Assembly: GCA_002197995.1 (NCBI GenBank)
Contig: NGZR01000006.1
Coordinates: 2,469,001 to 2,533,000, forward strand
Direction of reading: 5' to 3'
Length of the DNA: 64,000 nucleotides
Origin: Gaeumannomyces sp. JS-464
Lineage: Eukaryota; Ascomycota; Sordariomycetes; Magnaporthales; Magnaporthaceae
Numbering within the stretch: position 1 is the stretch's first letter; every line of letters begins with the position of its first letter. Below, in pieces: positions 46,917 to 58,843 of this stretch. The translations under genes and the position numbers were made by a program. The notes below the pieces were generated by a model, which did not search any database, had not been told where the DNA came from, and saw only the letters and a program-made list of their open reading frames with translations.

Positions 46917-47672
46917 GTCAAATCGCGACAGTTTTCACATACTATGTGACCAACTACTGCCTGGCAGTACGGTATGAATATGGGTTAGTCAACCTGGAGC
47001 TTGGAAGAGCGATCTAGGTACGATGGATTGATTTGCTCAGGCCTACTGTTTTTTTGTTCTGCCCGCGATATCTGGGGTGAAAGCTGTGTGATTTAGGGGC
47101 ACGCACACCTTGACTGGGAAAGGCAGACGGACGAGAGAAATATCAGATCAACCGCGGGAGGGACGCACTGCTTTATAGGCGGCCACGGCGCACAGAGTTC
47201 ACCCAGCGAGGCGCTCATTGAACTCTCGCATGCAATGGGTGCGGGGAAGCTTGAGGCGATGAAGTCACATATCCCTCATCTCTCCTTGGCCGGGCAGGGA
47301 ATACGCGGGGAGTCGGGAAATCCTTCCGCGGAAACGGTTGTCCGGACCAAAGATAAGGCGAGAGAGTACATACAGGCTGTCGGCCGGGTTCCATTGTTCC
47401 ATTACGTGGGGGGTTAGTGTCCGAACGGGTACACGAGTGGCTCACACCATAGCCGCGGGGGCCGCCTGTAGCCGAGACCGTCGTGCTGGTGCTACATTCG
47501 AGGTGGCGAAAGCAAGGATCGACAAAGAAGAGGACGGATTTTAACAGCTAATACAACCAAGCCTATGTACGCGTTATATGGCACTTTGCCCACTGACATT
47601 CATGCAGTGAAAAGTTGAGATATCACTTATCGCCGCATTTCCCGCCACCGCCTCGGCCGCCGACAAAATACC
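46917..47672. promoter_or_regulatory. THI4 upstream region / 3' flank of the CorA-like gene
   Basis: About 750 bp upstream of the riboswitch, bordering the 3' end of another minus-strand gene. It presumably includes the THI4 transcription start and promoter. No other feature is identified. Confidence 0.5.
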
Positions 47673-49980
47673 TCAGTCGTCGTCCACGATCGAAGTGCTG
47701 CTGCTGCTGGTCGTCGATGATGCGTCCGACAAGCCGACCCTGCGCCTCGCCCAGCGCTTGAAGTCGCCCATCCACCGCGCGATCTCCAGCCTGGGCGACC
47801 GCTTCATCCACCACGGCAGCTTCCACCTATCCCATGTGCCCCATAGCGTGAGCACGCCGCCGACGAACGGGACAGCCGCGATCCAGAAGGACCAGTGCGG
47901 AGGGTTCAGGTCGGCCATGAAGGAGGTGGAGAAGAATGTCTGTTTGGTTTTTGGGGTTGCTTGTCAGCGTGTCTTGTTCTCCTGATATCGTCTTCGCGCA
48001 TCTGGACCTCCTGATGGCGTTCTTACCGTGACCAGGATCCCAGGGAGAAAGACCAGGAGCGCAACACAGATGACCTTGAGCCGCTTCATGCCTCTAATAC
48101 GCAAGTTGTTCATGCGGACGTACATCCCTTGCGTGATGTAGTTCCCCATCTGTCGGGCCGCCCGGTCTTGTCAGCAATAATATTCCGGACCAGGGGTAGT
48201 ACCAGCTGTTTCCTTGGCACTCACTGTAGGAATGAAGTCCATGCTGCGGCCTCCCTCACGTACTTTGCCGTCGAGAGCGTGTACCGTGCCTTGTGGAGGA
48301 TGAAGTCGAGCCTCTCGTCGATGATGAGCCCTATCTCGTCCAGGTCCGAGTCCGCCATGCTGTAGCCCGTCCCGGCATCCTGCCTCCCCCTTTTCACTCC
48401 CAGCCTTCCCGCCTCCCTCTACCCTCCAGCAACAGCAGCCGCCGCCCTCGCATCCTCGACGTCGCGCGACAGGCGACCCACAAACACCCTCAGCCGCTCG
48501 GCCTCGTCGACGGTGCACTCGGTGTACGAGACCCAGAGGCCGCACAGGCGGGCGACCTCGACGAGCGACTGCGACGTGTACAGGTTGGTGGCGCCGGAGC
48601 CCGCGCCGCCGCCGCGCCGCCGCCAAAGGGCCCCGCGCCGCGGTGGTTGGCCTCGGCCGCGTGCATCTTGTTGCGGTGGCCCTCGACCACGTCGCCGGTC
48701 GACGAGCGCACGGCCGCCAGCAGGATCGTTGGTAGTAGTGCCGGGTGGTGCGCCAGCCGCGCCAGCCGCGAGACCTGCGCCCGCACGAACTCGGACTGCC
48801 GGCTCGACTGGCCCAGCATCAGCGCCGTCGTCACGCCCGTCGAGCTGTCGTGCGAGAGCGAGAGGGCCACGTGCAGGGCCTGGAAGACCCGGAAGGTTAG
48901 GCCTGGATATTTATTTTGTTCGGTTCGTTTTGATCTGTTATTATTTGCCTATCAATTTGATCATTATTGGAAAAAAGTAATCCGAAAATAACGGAATAAT
49001 TATGAAAAAACAAGTGGAAAGAGCTTGGCATGGCAGGAGCGTAAAACAATGGAGGGGCAGAAGATCCATCTGTCGAAACATGCATACCATATCTCGGGCA
49101 GCCAGGGGCTGATGGGCGCATTCGGTAGGTTTGCAGGTGCCGCGTCGACGTCTTGCATAGCCAGCGTGTTGACTGCGGGAGCGAGAAACGGTCGATCATG
49201 ACGTCGAAATGGCTGCGGGAGAAGGGGATGGGCCACGTGTTGGTGATGACCCGATAGTCCCCGGGCCAAGTAGTATCTCCCCCTTCGGCTGGCGGTGGCA
49301 TCGACCAGGGGCCTGGGGGCTCTGGGTCGCGGGCGTTGCCGAGGCTGTAGTGGTGGTTCCAGAGTAATAAGCAGAAACGATCATGTCAAGATGTTGACTT
49401 CTCATCAACCGTTCAAGCAAGCCAAAAGAGAAAGCAGGGTATGAAGAAGTGCTTACATCAAACGGAGGCCTGGCGATGTTGTGCCCATACGGTCTGACTT
49501 TATTTGCTGTTTGCGGCGCGGTTCGGCGGTTCTACATTAATTATCTGTCAAGTGACATGCAAGGTAGCAGCAGATAGGACTGACTTACCTTGTTGAGCCA
49601 GTCCTCTAGCTCATCCGGGCTCATCTTGGTCGCTACAACACTCGGCGGGCCCGTCTAAACCGGTAGGGAAAACAGGAGACACATATTAATTACCAACACA
49701 GCACGGAGCCGGAAGCAGCGAGAGATGCATGCAGGAGGGCCTCAGTGCGGCATCATAGCCAAAGAAACACAGGATGCTCTCGTACCCTGGACTTCGGAAC
49801 CTCTACTATGAGGGCGGATTTAGGTACGTAGCTGAGCTTGTCCGCATAGTGTTCTTTTTGGAGTCCAAAGAAGATGTGGGGATCAATCTCATCGTCCATT
49901 GTCAGCACCGTCTTGAGGGGAGGGAGCTCCCCCACACTAGAGGAGCTGGAGTCTGTTGAGCGAGTAAGCAGAGGCTGCAA
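47673..49980 (-). CDS. CorA-like membrane protein with two C-terminal helices (gene model partial)
   Basis: Multi-exon minus-strand gene of the fungal CorA-like type. Exons I can place: 48879-48423, 48359-48225, 48149-48027 and 47939-47673. Conserved upstream pieces are DDEIDPHIFFGLQKEHYADK (near 49890), MSPDELEDWLNK (near 49610) and DYRVITNTWPIPFSRSHFDV (near 49240). The soluble part includes ALHVALSLSHDSSTGVTTAL and LYTSQSLVEVARLCGLWVSY. A helical stalk (ADSDLDEIGLIIDERLDFIL) leads to MKRLKVICVALLVFLPGILV, a TFFSTSF turn and the second helix HWSFWIAAVPFVGGVLTLWG. The FLPG...TFFSTSF pattern is that of fungal CorA-like proteins, but no GMN motif follows helix 1, so Mg2+ transport is doubtful. 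The frame breaks near 48615 and at the 48225 donor. The true start was not found (a TTG lies at 49980). Confidence 0.6.
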
Positions 49981-50778
49981 CGGTTTGCTGTGCAGAAACC
50001 ACCAAGCAAACCCCAGGCAAGAATGGCCTGGATGTCGATATCTGTAGATAGGCGGCCAGAGATGCCTCAGCGGACTGATATCGGGCAGCCAGAGCCGGCT
50101 GTGAGCTTTTGCGGGGGAAGATTGTCGGTGTGGTGACGCCTACGCCGTCAGGCATCTTCGCGCCGACTTGTCTCTCCCCAACCGCAGGTCACGAGGTCAC
50201 ACAGCACTCTCTGCGCGCTGGCGGCGTGGCCAATGAGCGCCTGCAGACATTCCTTGAAGGGGCAACCAATCATGCGTGGCTGCGGCGGATGCATCTGGAA
50301 AAAGACGCAGACGGGCATGTGCACGACAGACCTGTCAAATCGTGGTAGGGTTTGTGTTTGTATCGCAGGTAAAAGTGCACAAGGCGCGCGGGAAAAGGGG
50401 ATTCTCGTGCTGCTGTCCCGGAAGAAAGGGACCAGGATGGCTCTCCTATATCTCACATCTGGCCAACAACCGTCGGCGTATTGGAGTGGGAGCTCTGGCC
50501 GCGGGAAGCAAAGCCAAGCTGCCAATTTGTAGGACGGGTGTAGTGGTGGCTTCAACGTTGCCAGACATGCGGTGGAGGTCGAGCTCTAAAGGTTGGCGGC
50601 TGAAGCACACAAGCTGTTGTTGTAAACGAATTCCCCCAGCTCAGGAAGGACAAGAGCGGAAGCTGTTGTTTGGACAGTGCGAATCAGGTGGGCAGTGGTG
50701 ACGGTCATAAACTCAAGATTTTCGTTCTGCCCTTATCATCAAAACCAAAACGCCTCCCTTTCGGGTTTTCGCCAACCT
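49981..50778. other. Intergenic upstream of the CorA-like gene
   Basis: It may contain the missing first exon of the CorA-like gene: a frame reading FAWWFLHSKP runs into its first recognised segment. The rest is the 3' flank of the next gene. Nothing else is supported. Confidence 0.4.
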
Positions 50779-52095
50779 CTATTTATCCCACACAACGAGC
50801 GCAAGCGGCGTCGTGTACACATTCTCCAAGCCGACGACGTTGTTGATCGTCCACGAGATGACCATGGCCTGCCCCTCGCAGCCCCTGGGCACCAGCGCCG
50901 GGTGCGCCTGCAGACTATACGCCGACAGCGAGTAGTTGCCTCCGGCGCCCGTGAAGAAGGACACGGGCTGCTCCCACGGCCCCTCGGGCGCCGGGCTGGT
51001 CGTCACGAAGAACTCGGCCGTCACCCGCAGGCCTGCCTGCCCGATCCAGACGAAGCGCTTCCAGGCCTCCGAGTAGTAGTAGGTGCCCTGCCCGCCCGCC
51101 GACGCGTTGGGCAGCGCCACCAGCGCCGCGTCCGACTGCTTGGGCATGGTGGCCGTCCAGGCCCCGCCGACAAAGTACTCGTACCTGGACCGGTCCTCGA
51201 CGCCGGCGGGCGAGTCGGCCTTGACGCGCGCCAGGGCCACGGCCCCCGCCCCGCCGCTGGGGCTGAGCTGCGCGAAGAGGTACGCGTACCCACCGTGCAC
51301 CACGTTGCCGTACGCGCCGTACGAGATCTCGTGCTCGGCCCAGAAGTCGCCCTTGACGACCGACACCGAGGGCAGCGCCGTCGCGTCTGCCGCCTCCTTC
51401 TGCTCGACCTTGTACAGCGCCGTGCCCGGGTCCGGCACGAACGGCCGCAGGCCGCCGTCGACGCGGTACTTGCGGATCCACGTGTACGCCGCCGACCCGA
51501 CCGCCATCGGCGGGCTGTCGGGCCAGACGGTGTACCGGGACCCGTCGACGCAGAGCCCGGCCTGGTTGACGCCGCACTGGCCGTCGAGCAGCGGGAAGAA
51601 GGCGGTCCCGGACTGGTTGCCGTACATGCGCAGGCGGCCCAAGGGCAGCAGCTCGTTCCGTATCTCCGCCCCTCCGTTGCCGCCGCCGCTCGCCAGCAGG
51701 CTCGTGCAGATGTTGGGGTCGGCCGTGGCGCCCACGATGTCGCCGTCGTCGCTCCAGCTGGCCGTGCTGGAGATGATGGTGAGCTCGGGCAGGCCGTTGG
51801 GCCGGTTGAACTGGGTGTCGCGGCACGTCCATAGCGTGCGCTCGCCCATGCGCACCGAGCCGCACGAGTCCCGGTTCAGGAGAGTGTCGACAGCCACGCC
51901 GAGGTCGACGACAGTCTTGGCCTTGGGCACAAAGGCTGCTGCTGCTGCCTCTTCTACCACCGCCGCCGCTGCTGGCGCATGGGGGATGATCGCCTGTGCT
52001 CCGAGCACCGCCGCCGCTGCTGTTGGCTGCATGCTGCTGATGCCCAACATCCCCAGGGCATATGCAGCCAGTGGGTATAGTGTTGCTGATCGCAT
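50779..52095 (-). CDS. Secreted protein of unknown function, beta-propeller-like (DUF4185/DUF5005-type)
   Basis: Single exon of 438 residues, unbroken. The ATG at 52095 (MRSATLYPLAAYALGMLG) is chosen because it opens a signal peptide; an upstream GTG in frame is ignored. After an Ala-rich stretch come RTLWTCRDTQFNRPNGLPEL, ISSTASWSDDGDIVG, YTVWPDSPPMAV, ISYGAYGNVVHGGYAYLFAQ, RYEYFVGGAWTATMPKQSDA, TYYYSEAWKRFVWIGQAG and AEFFVTTSPAPEGPWEQP, repeating Trp/Tyr-rich strands as in secreted glycan-associated propellers. AQAMV-like EGQAMVISWTINNVVGLENV ends it. The resemblance to DUF4185/DUF5005 is from memory of pattern only. No catalytic residue is assigned. Probably extracellular. Confidence 0.75.
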   Translation of the reverse strand: MRSATLYPLAAYALGMLGISSMQPTAAAAVLGAQAIIPHAPAAAAVVEEAAAAAFVPKAKTVVDLGVAVDTLLNRDSCGSVRMGERTLWTCRDTQFNRPNGLPELTIISSTASWSDDGDIVGATADPNICTSLLASGGGNGGAEIRNELLPLGRLRMYGNQSGTAFFPLLDGQCGVNQAGLCVDGSRYTVWPDSPPMAVGSAAYTWIRKYRVDGGLRPFVPDPGTALYKVEQKEAADATALPSVSVVKGDFWAEHEISYGAYGNVVHGGYAYLFAQLSPSGGAGAVALARVKADSPAGVEDRSRYEYFVGGAWTATMPKQSDAALVALPNASAGGQGTYYYSEAWKRFVWIGQAGLRVTAEFFVTTSPAPEGPWEQPVSFFTGAGGNYSLSAYSLQAHPALVPRGCEGQAMVISWTINNVVGLENVYTTPLALVVWDK

Positions 52096-54107
52096 CCCTG
52101 CTGCAAAATCCACATCTGTAAAAAGGAAGCGGCGGGGAATGCCACCTCCTGTGACGTCTACTCAAGAGAGCGTCGACGAAGGAAAAAGACACAAAAAGGA
52201 GGATGAAAAAGCTAATGGACGAGAAGGCCAGGCATGGTACGTCAGGGCGGACATTTCCACGGGTAGACCACGATCAGGCGCCCACGTAGATTTTATATAC
52301 GGGTAGGAAACCTGCAAGGTGGGATGGAAACGTGTAGACGCTGTTGGGTGCGTGTGTGAAGTCTGATATCGACTCGTGCAGCTAACTTCAGGCTTGAGGC
52401 AGCGCTGCGTCGTCTCCCCCGGGCTTGGGACGACGGATGCTACATGCCCTGACGGTGTCATTCTCGGCGGGCGGAGCACCTGCGACTGTGTCCCCAGTTC
52501 GAAGGGTAACTGACCGTGCAACGTGCTGCTTTAATTGGCCATGTTCATGAAGATCAGCCGCTCGATATGTTCCCTAGCCTGGCCGAACAGAACCACACGT
52601 TCTTTTTACAGCGAGCTCTTCCCAACCACCGGATTTCTTGCCCAAAAAAAGTTGCGCACAGAGTCCCCTGGGCGATGATGGACATCGGGCCGGTGAGGTC
52701 AGCACCGAGTTTTGACCCTGACCGACGAGGATGACGGAAGCAAGCACGTGGAAAAATCCCGTGCAAGCAAAAAAACGAGCAGAAACGTTCCGCCACATGA
52801 AACATGGCCCGGTGACAGAGCCCGACCTCGGCCAGCCATTGGACGGCCTCTGTCAAGGAGGGCCGATCCCGATGACGTGCGCTTGTTTGAGTGCAGAGGG
52901 GCGGACCCCCGAGGCTCGGTTGCAGTGCCTACCCCTGATTCTCGGTGGAGTTGCTCAAGGGGTGTGCGGCTCTCGTGTGTGCGTTGCGCTCGGAGAAAAA
53001 CGACCAAAATAGGCGCTAGACGAGTTGGTGCCTGGCAGGAAATAGGCACACAAGAACAGAGCCTCTCCAACAACATGGCCCTACGGCTGGGGGGTGGTTC
53101 CAAAAATACAGACCCAGGGGCCGCGCTGCGGATCGAAAACGGGCAGGGTCCACAATCCGCCGCGTTTTTGCACCCCGTTGGTTTCGCAAGCTTAACTGTC
53201 GCAAGTTCCACTCCTCGAGAACCGACACATCACTTCGGCGCCGCATTTACTTTCCAACGTCCAACGAGCTTGATTATTTGTTCATGGCAGTGTTCTGGGT
53301 TGCACCTCGATGGGGAAGCCGACGCGCATCACCACGGCCAAACACAGTCTCTCTGCCCCACGGCTCCCGAAAGGTTGGATAGGCCGAGGCTGAGATTGCT
53401 GGAAGACCCGGAGCGGAATGGTCTCGATGTGTGCTGACTGGCCCCCCTCAGGCTGGCCAGTTCAGCTGGATATCTTGGGCTTCGTGTGAACAGGCCAAGT
53501 TCTTGTCCTATACGACGCATATATATCTCTATGCAGCCACACCTTGAGCCACCAATGGGGCTCCTCTTCTGCGGTCATGTTTTCACGCCCTCCCTCGGTC
53601 TCGAACCACCACCGTCGGCTCCAGAGCACCGTAACCGCCAATAGTGCATCTCGTGTCAGCACTGCTCCACTCCCAGCTCTTATCAGCTCAGCTGTGGCGC
53701 TGATGGCGTGGCTTGATACCCCGGTGCCAATATTCACCTTGCGGGACCCTATCATGGCCTGGCTAGTTACGAGAGCCATGATCTGTAGCGTGTTGTATGA
53801 CTATAGAATAGCTGGTTCGGGCTGGACCGCACGTCCCGCCCGTTTAGCGAAGGGAGGGCTAAGGGAGAGCCAAAGATAGGGCCAAAGGGGCAGCAAAGGA
53901 GACAACTAGGACAACTCGATCACTGCGGCCAGGAGGAACTAATAGCCAGAACAGGCGCCAATGATTTTATATAAATTTGAGCGGTTCGTCATGGGCTTTT
54001 TGCTGTTCAGAAACGCTCACCACGGGGCTTGCTGAAGTTCAGGCCTATTCTCTTCTTTGGGACTCGAGGCTGTCTATGATCTCCATGCACAAGTCACCAG
54101 AGCACCA
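52096..54107. promoter_or_regulatory. Divergent region between the secreted protein and the P450
   Basis: 2 kb without a supported gene; open frames overlap and have no motif. TTTTATATAAATT near 53964-53976 lies about 135 bp before the P450 start and could be its TATA element. TTTTATATACGGG near 52290-52305 may serve the minus-strand gene. Confidence 0.45.
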
Positions 54108-56089
54108 ATGGCTCTTTCGTCCTTTTATAGTGCTCTCCCGGAGCCGCTGTGCAGCCTCGCACTGGCCATCACCGCCACCCTGACCGCCGTCATTCTCCAC
54201 CATGTCGTCTGCTACCTCGTCTCGCCCCTCAAGGACATCCCGGGCCCGTTCCTGGCCAAGTTCACCAACCTCTGGCGCGCGCGCGAGTACTGCCGCCTGA
54301 CGACCTGGGAGACGCAGCGGGCGCTGCACGCGCGCCACGGCGCCGCCGTGCGCATAGGACCCGCCATGGTGTCGCTCAGCGACCCGGCGCTGATCCCCGT
54401 CGTCTACAACGCCCGGGGCACGTTCGCCAAGGGCGCCTTCTACGTGCCCAGCGCCGCGCGGCTCCGGGACGGGACGGCGGTGGAGCACGTCTTCTCGGCG
54501 CGCTGCAACGCGCTGCACGCGCACCTGCTCAGGCCCGTCCAGCGGCTGTACTCCGCGACGGGCGTGGTGGGCTTCGAGGGCGGCATGGACCGCGCCCTGC
54601 TTGGGCTGTGTGGGCAGCTCGAGGCTCGGTTCGTGGCTGGTGGAGGAGTGGGGGTGGCCGAGGGGAGGGCGTTTGACATTGGAGAGTGGGTTACTTACTG
54701 TAAGAACTGTGCCCTGACCTCGCCGGGACTGGATGTTAGTGTTTGGATGTTCTGCTACGGCCTAATACTGATGCAGCCCACCTGTTTGTAGGCTCGTGGG
54801 ATCTGGTCGGCGAGATCACCTGGGGCACAAGCCTGGGCTTCATGAAGAATGGCGACCAGGAAGGCATGATCCACACAGCCGAGCTCTCCATGATGTACCT
54901 GGGGCTTGTGAGTAGAAGGGCCACACGCAACACGTCAAAAAAATGGCTTGTGTGCTGGATCCTGATGGTAATAAATCTCCCAACACGCAGGTCGGCCAAC
55001 TCCCCTGGTGCGCCAGGCTCCTGCGCTTGAGCCCGTATCTGCCCAAGCCCATCAACAAGTTCAACCGGCCGCTCAGTTTCAGCATCGAGAGACTGAACGA
55101 GCGGCTCCTGTCCGCCAAGCCGGCGCTGCCAGGAGACGGCGTCGAAGGCTCCGGCCCGCCGGCCGACTTCCTCGCGGCCCTGCTGCGGGCCAGGAAGTCG
55201 GCCCCAGAGACGCTCACCGACGTCAACATTGCCATCAACACCATGACCAACGTGCGAAGTCCTTGACCCCTCCTGACTTTCCGTCCGCAGCCCGCGCAGT
55301 GTACCCCGTCTGAGGAGGAGAAAGTCGAACTTGCTGACCTGACACGGCGTGCCTGCGAGCCCCATGATTTCAGCTATCAGGAGGCGGCGACCCCATCGCC
55401 GTGGTCCAAAAGGCCATAATCGCAAACCTCCTCCGCAGCCCCTCCGCCCTGGCCAGGCTGCGCGAGGAGCTGCGAGGCGCCAACCTGTCCCACCCGCCCG
55501 GCTACAGGGAGGTCCACGACCGCGCGCGCCTGCCGTACCTCGACGCCGTCATCAGAGAAGGCCTACGCATCCATCCCACCGTGGGCGTGTGCATCGAGCG
55601 TCTGGGTAAGTCTCTGTCTCCCCAAAAAAATTTGCTTGGCTCCAGATAACTCACCCACCCCAACCCCCTCCAGTCCCGGAGCAAGGCCTCACCCTCCCGG
55701 ACGGCCGCCACATACCCGCCGGCACGACGGTCGGCCTCAACCCAGCAGTGATACTGCGCGACCGCGCCGTCTTTGGCCCGGACGCCGTCGACTTCCGGCC
55801 CGAGCGCTGGCTGCACACCCGCACCCCCGACGGTGGCGCCGGGGACGACGGGGCCGGGAGGGAGCGCCTGCGCAGGATGGAGGAGGTCGCCTCGTTCGTG
55901 TGGAGCGGCGGCAACAGGACCTGCCTCGGCCGGCACCTGGCCACCGTGGTTTTGCACAAGCTCACGGCGATGCTGTTCGAGCGGTACGACTTTGAGCCGC
56001 AGGGCGGGCCGGACGGCGGGTGGATGTGCCGTCCGCACTACTTCATGGCGAGCGGGGGGATCCAGGTCAAGGCTTCGCGGAGGCCATGA
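54108..56089 (+). CDS. Cytochrome P450 monooxygenase (pisatin demethylase-like class), atypical I-helix
   Basis: Membrane-anchored ER P450. The exons are 54108-54699, 54792-54907, 54991-55251, 55374-55605 and 55674-56089, giving 538 residues with no frameshift. The ATG at 54108 opens an N-terminal membrane helix (LALAITATLTAVILHHVV) followed by the proline hinge KDIPGPFLAKFTNLW. K-helix ExxR: AVIREGLRIHPTVGV. PERF-like: FRPERW. The heme loop FVWSGGNRTCLGRHLA keeps the cysteine ligand. The I-helix reads NLSGGGDPIAVVQKAI where (A/G)Gx(D/E)TT is standard: the acid is kept but the Thr-Thr pair is Pro-Ile. This relies on acceptor TTCAG at 55369-55373, the only nearby one giving the right phase. 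The substrate is unknown. No secondary-metabolite cluster surrounds it. Confidence 0.9.
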
Positions 56090-57278
56090 TTTCGCGGTTG
56101 TTTGTTCCCGTTTGCGTTGATTTTTGTCCGGCTGATCTGAAATATCCCCTCTCAGGTCCGAGCGGAGCCTAAAGGAATATTGGTGCGTCCGATTTCACGA
56201 TGGCTGTGGCTGTTTTACTTGTCCATTTCTTGCCTTTGCAGACCGGAGTCGTATCCGGCATCGTGAGTCGTACCGTGTCTGATGAGACCTGATCCCCGTG
56301 ATGCGGGCTTTTGATAACTCCAAGCAGGCCGCAGTTTCGCCACGAGACTGTCATCCGACGATGCCAATGCGCGTGTCAAGCAGAGGATCACTTCTGCTGC
56401 GGGTTCCGTCAAATATTTCGCTGGGAGCGAATTGAGGTCAGTTCGTAGGGTCGCATCGCATCTCTTGTGGCCTGTTTTGCCGCCGTGATGTTATCCGTAG
56501 GTCAGGTTGCGACCAGCCTTGCCTGAGACATTGTAGGTACAGTCCTTGGGGACTGACGCCAAGGGCGCCGGAGGCGAATAGTAAGTCCGCGCCATGGCAC
56601 TCGGATTTGAGCATTCCTACTGGTGAAACGTAGGGAATCGGGGAAGGAACAGTGGTATCACAAAGGCCCGTACATTGTCCCCTAGATGGGGTCATCTTCT
56701 GTAGTGAGGAAGCCGAGGTTGGGCGTCGGTTCAGTGAACAGCCTAGGAGAGCTGGTCTTGTTGGTGTAGTATGGTGTCATGGGACATTGCCTCTATCAGA
56801 AATGAGAAGTCTGATGGAGTCATCGCTTCAGGGGGCAGGAGGAGATCCGACGAGCGGCAGAGCCTCTCCGAAACAAGGACAAAAAGTCGCTTGTGTCTAT
56901 TTGATATCCGAACTCCGCGCTGAATACATTATGCTGGATAAGTCTGAACATCGGGGGGTCTGGGAGATTCCCGGATCCTCCCTAACAGCTCAAAGGCTGT
57001 TGCGAAATACGCATCGCGGACTCCGTAGACGCCTTATTGGGTTGACCAACCTAAGCATCTGCGTATCCGTAGTTATGGCACAGCCCGTGCCCGTGCCTGT
57101 GGCGCTTCGACGAAACAGGTGGGCCGTCGAGAGGTTGACGACTTTGACATCTCTGGCCGCTCGTGGCGGCCGAACAGTCGATTGCCTTTCCTTTCAGAGG
57201 ATACCAGGCTGTGGGAGACGCTTGAGGCCACAATTTGACGGGGGTATTTCTTGTCCCATAACACCGACAAGACAGCCC
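56090..57278. other. Convergent region between P450 and RO-10
   Basis: 1.2 kb of 3' flank. A 360-codon open frame (56652-57734) runs into the RO-10 antisense sequence and has no motif. No RNA or repeat is seen. Confidence 0.5.
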
Positions 57279-57997
57279 TCAAGCCGCCGCAGCCTTGGCC
57301 CTCCTCCCCTCCTCGCGGCGCAGCGCGGCCTCGACGCGGTTGGCGCGGGCCTCGGCGTCGGCGACAGCGTCGGCGCAGCGCAGCAGGCGGCCCTCGTACC
57401 AGGCGCGCACGACGGCCTCGCTGCGGGCGCGGAGGGCGGCGAGCTCGGCGTCCTGGGCGCCTGGGCGGCCTCGAGGGCGCGGGCGCGGGGCGCGGTGGCG
57501 ACCAGGGCGGCGCTCAGGGATGGGTCCGGCACGGGCACGTCGCCCGTCACCGAGGCGGCGAGGGCGGACGCGGTGGCCGGGAAGGAGGCGGCCGAGGCGA
57601 GGACGACGGCGCGGAGCTCGTCGAGGCCGAGCTGGGTCAGGGGCTGCGGTGGTTTTTTGGGGTCGTGGGCGATGGGGTGGTCGGCGGAGGCGAAGAGGTC
57701 CGGGTGTTTCTTGTCTGGAGGCGGAAAAAGTTAGTTTGTGGTGGCGACGAGGAAGCCGACTCAGGGCCAGCCCACGGGGTTCTCCGTACATATGTTCAGC
57801 AGGTCGCCGTAGACTCGTGTTCTGGAGACAAGGCCCGCAAAGCGCCTCTCGAGATCAAGCAACGAGCTCACAGCTGAGGTCCTGGGCGGTGCATCGGGGG
57901 CGCCAGCGGGGCCGTAGACGATATGCTCGAGGCGCAGGAGGCGGGCCTCGAGCAGGCCGATGGTCGAGAGCGTGGTCTTGTCGAGGGAGTCGTCCAT
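57279..57997 (-). CDS. ro-10: Nuclear distribution protein RO-10 (dynactin p24-like subunit), one apparent frameshift
   Basis: Small dynactin shoulder subunit required for nuclear movement along hyphae. Exon 1 is 57997-57790 (MDDSLDKTTLSTIGLLEARL, RLEHIVYG, SLLDLERRFAGLVSRTRVYG) and exon 2 57714-57279 (YKKHPDLFASADHP-like start, then PLTQLGLDELRAVVLASAAS, and a long helix AELAALRARSEAVVRAWYEG). It has about 214 residues, mostly helical and coiled-coil, consistent with p24/DCTN3-type proteins. One C is missing near 57460 (GCGCC where GCGCCC is needed), which breaks the C-terminal helix frame. Adding it makes the exon sum divisible by three. The dynein light intermediate chain lies nearby in the window. 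Confidence 0.85.
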
Positions 57998-58843
57998 TGC
58001 TCGAGTGGCAGCGGCGGTGGGTACCAAGGCCGCAGGGAATGGCGGAGTGAGTTTGTAGGGAGATGATGGTGCGGCTGGTTGTAATCATACTAGGCACGGC
58101 CTAGGATCAAACGCCGTAGGGTTCGTTGGGTGAGTTCCGTAATGGATTTGGTAATACCGAACAATAGAACTTCGCGAAACGGCAGCTGATGCGAGCTGCG
58201 GCTGCGGAGAGCAAGAGTCGTGTGGGGGCTGCATCCTGGGCTGGGCCAGGGTCGCAAAATGTCGACATGATTGGTCAAGATCACGCCAGAGACCCAGTTG
58301 CCGAATCCCACTCCCCACCTAACGTTAACTATTCCGGGCGCTTGGCCTCGTGAGAGAAGGCGCCAACGTCACACTTTGTCCCATCCTCCCGTGCCTCCCA
58401 AGCCTGCTGCTGCTCCTGCTGCCACTGCTGCCGCTGCTGTCTTTACCAAACGCCCGTCCCGCGCCCAGCCGTTCGTTCCCACCGCCCTGACCGCCGACCT
58501 GCATTTTTTTCCGACTGTCGTTTTCTGGTGTATTCCCAATCCGCCGTTTCAATTCCACACGCCCAGGAGCAGGGCGACAATCGATCGACCTGGCTGGCGA
58601 GCCATTGAAGAGGGGCCAGGCGTCGCTCTTTGCTCTCAAACCAGCTGCCAAACCCGCCGAAAGCGACCGACGCCGCGGCGCTTCCCCGACCAACAACAGA
58701 CCAACCCCGGCCCGAACCGGCTGGTATTTGTGCGCCCCTTTCCTCGCTACGGTACCACCTGCCAGAGCCTCAGCTTCTCTCGTCCGACGACCATTCTCCC
58801 GCCCACCAACCTGCACGCGCCTGGCAAGAGACCAGGCCGAGGA
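57998..58843. promoter_or_regulatory. Divergent promoter region, RO-10 / AAAP transporter
   Basis: About 850 bp between divergent starts; the right half is C/T-rich and is probably the transporter's leader. An imperfect CTGCTGC repeat lies at about 58406-58438. No gene is supported. Confidence 0.5.

Noticed and set aside
56652..57734. 360-codon plus-strand open frame
   Set aside because: Its right half is antisense to RO-10 and the rest has no motif or exon structure.
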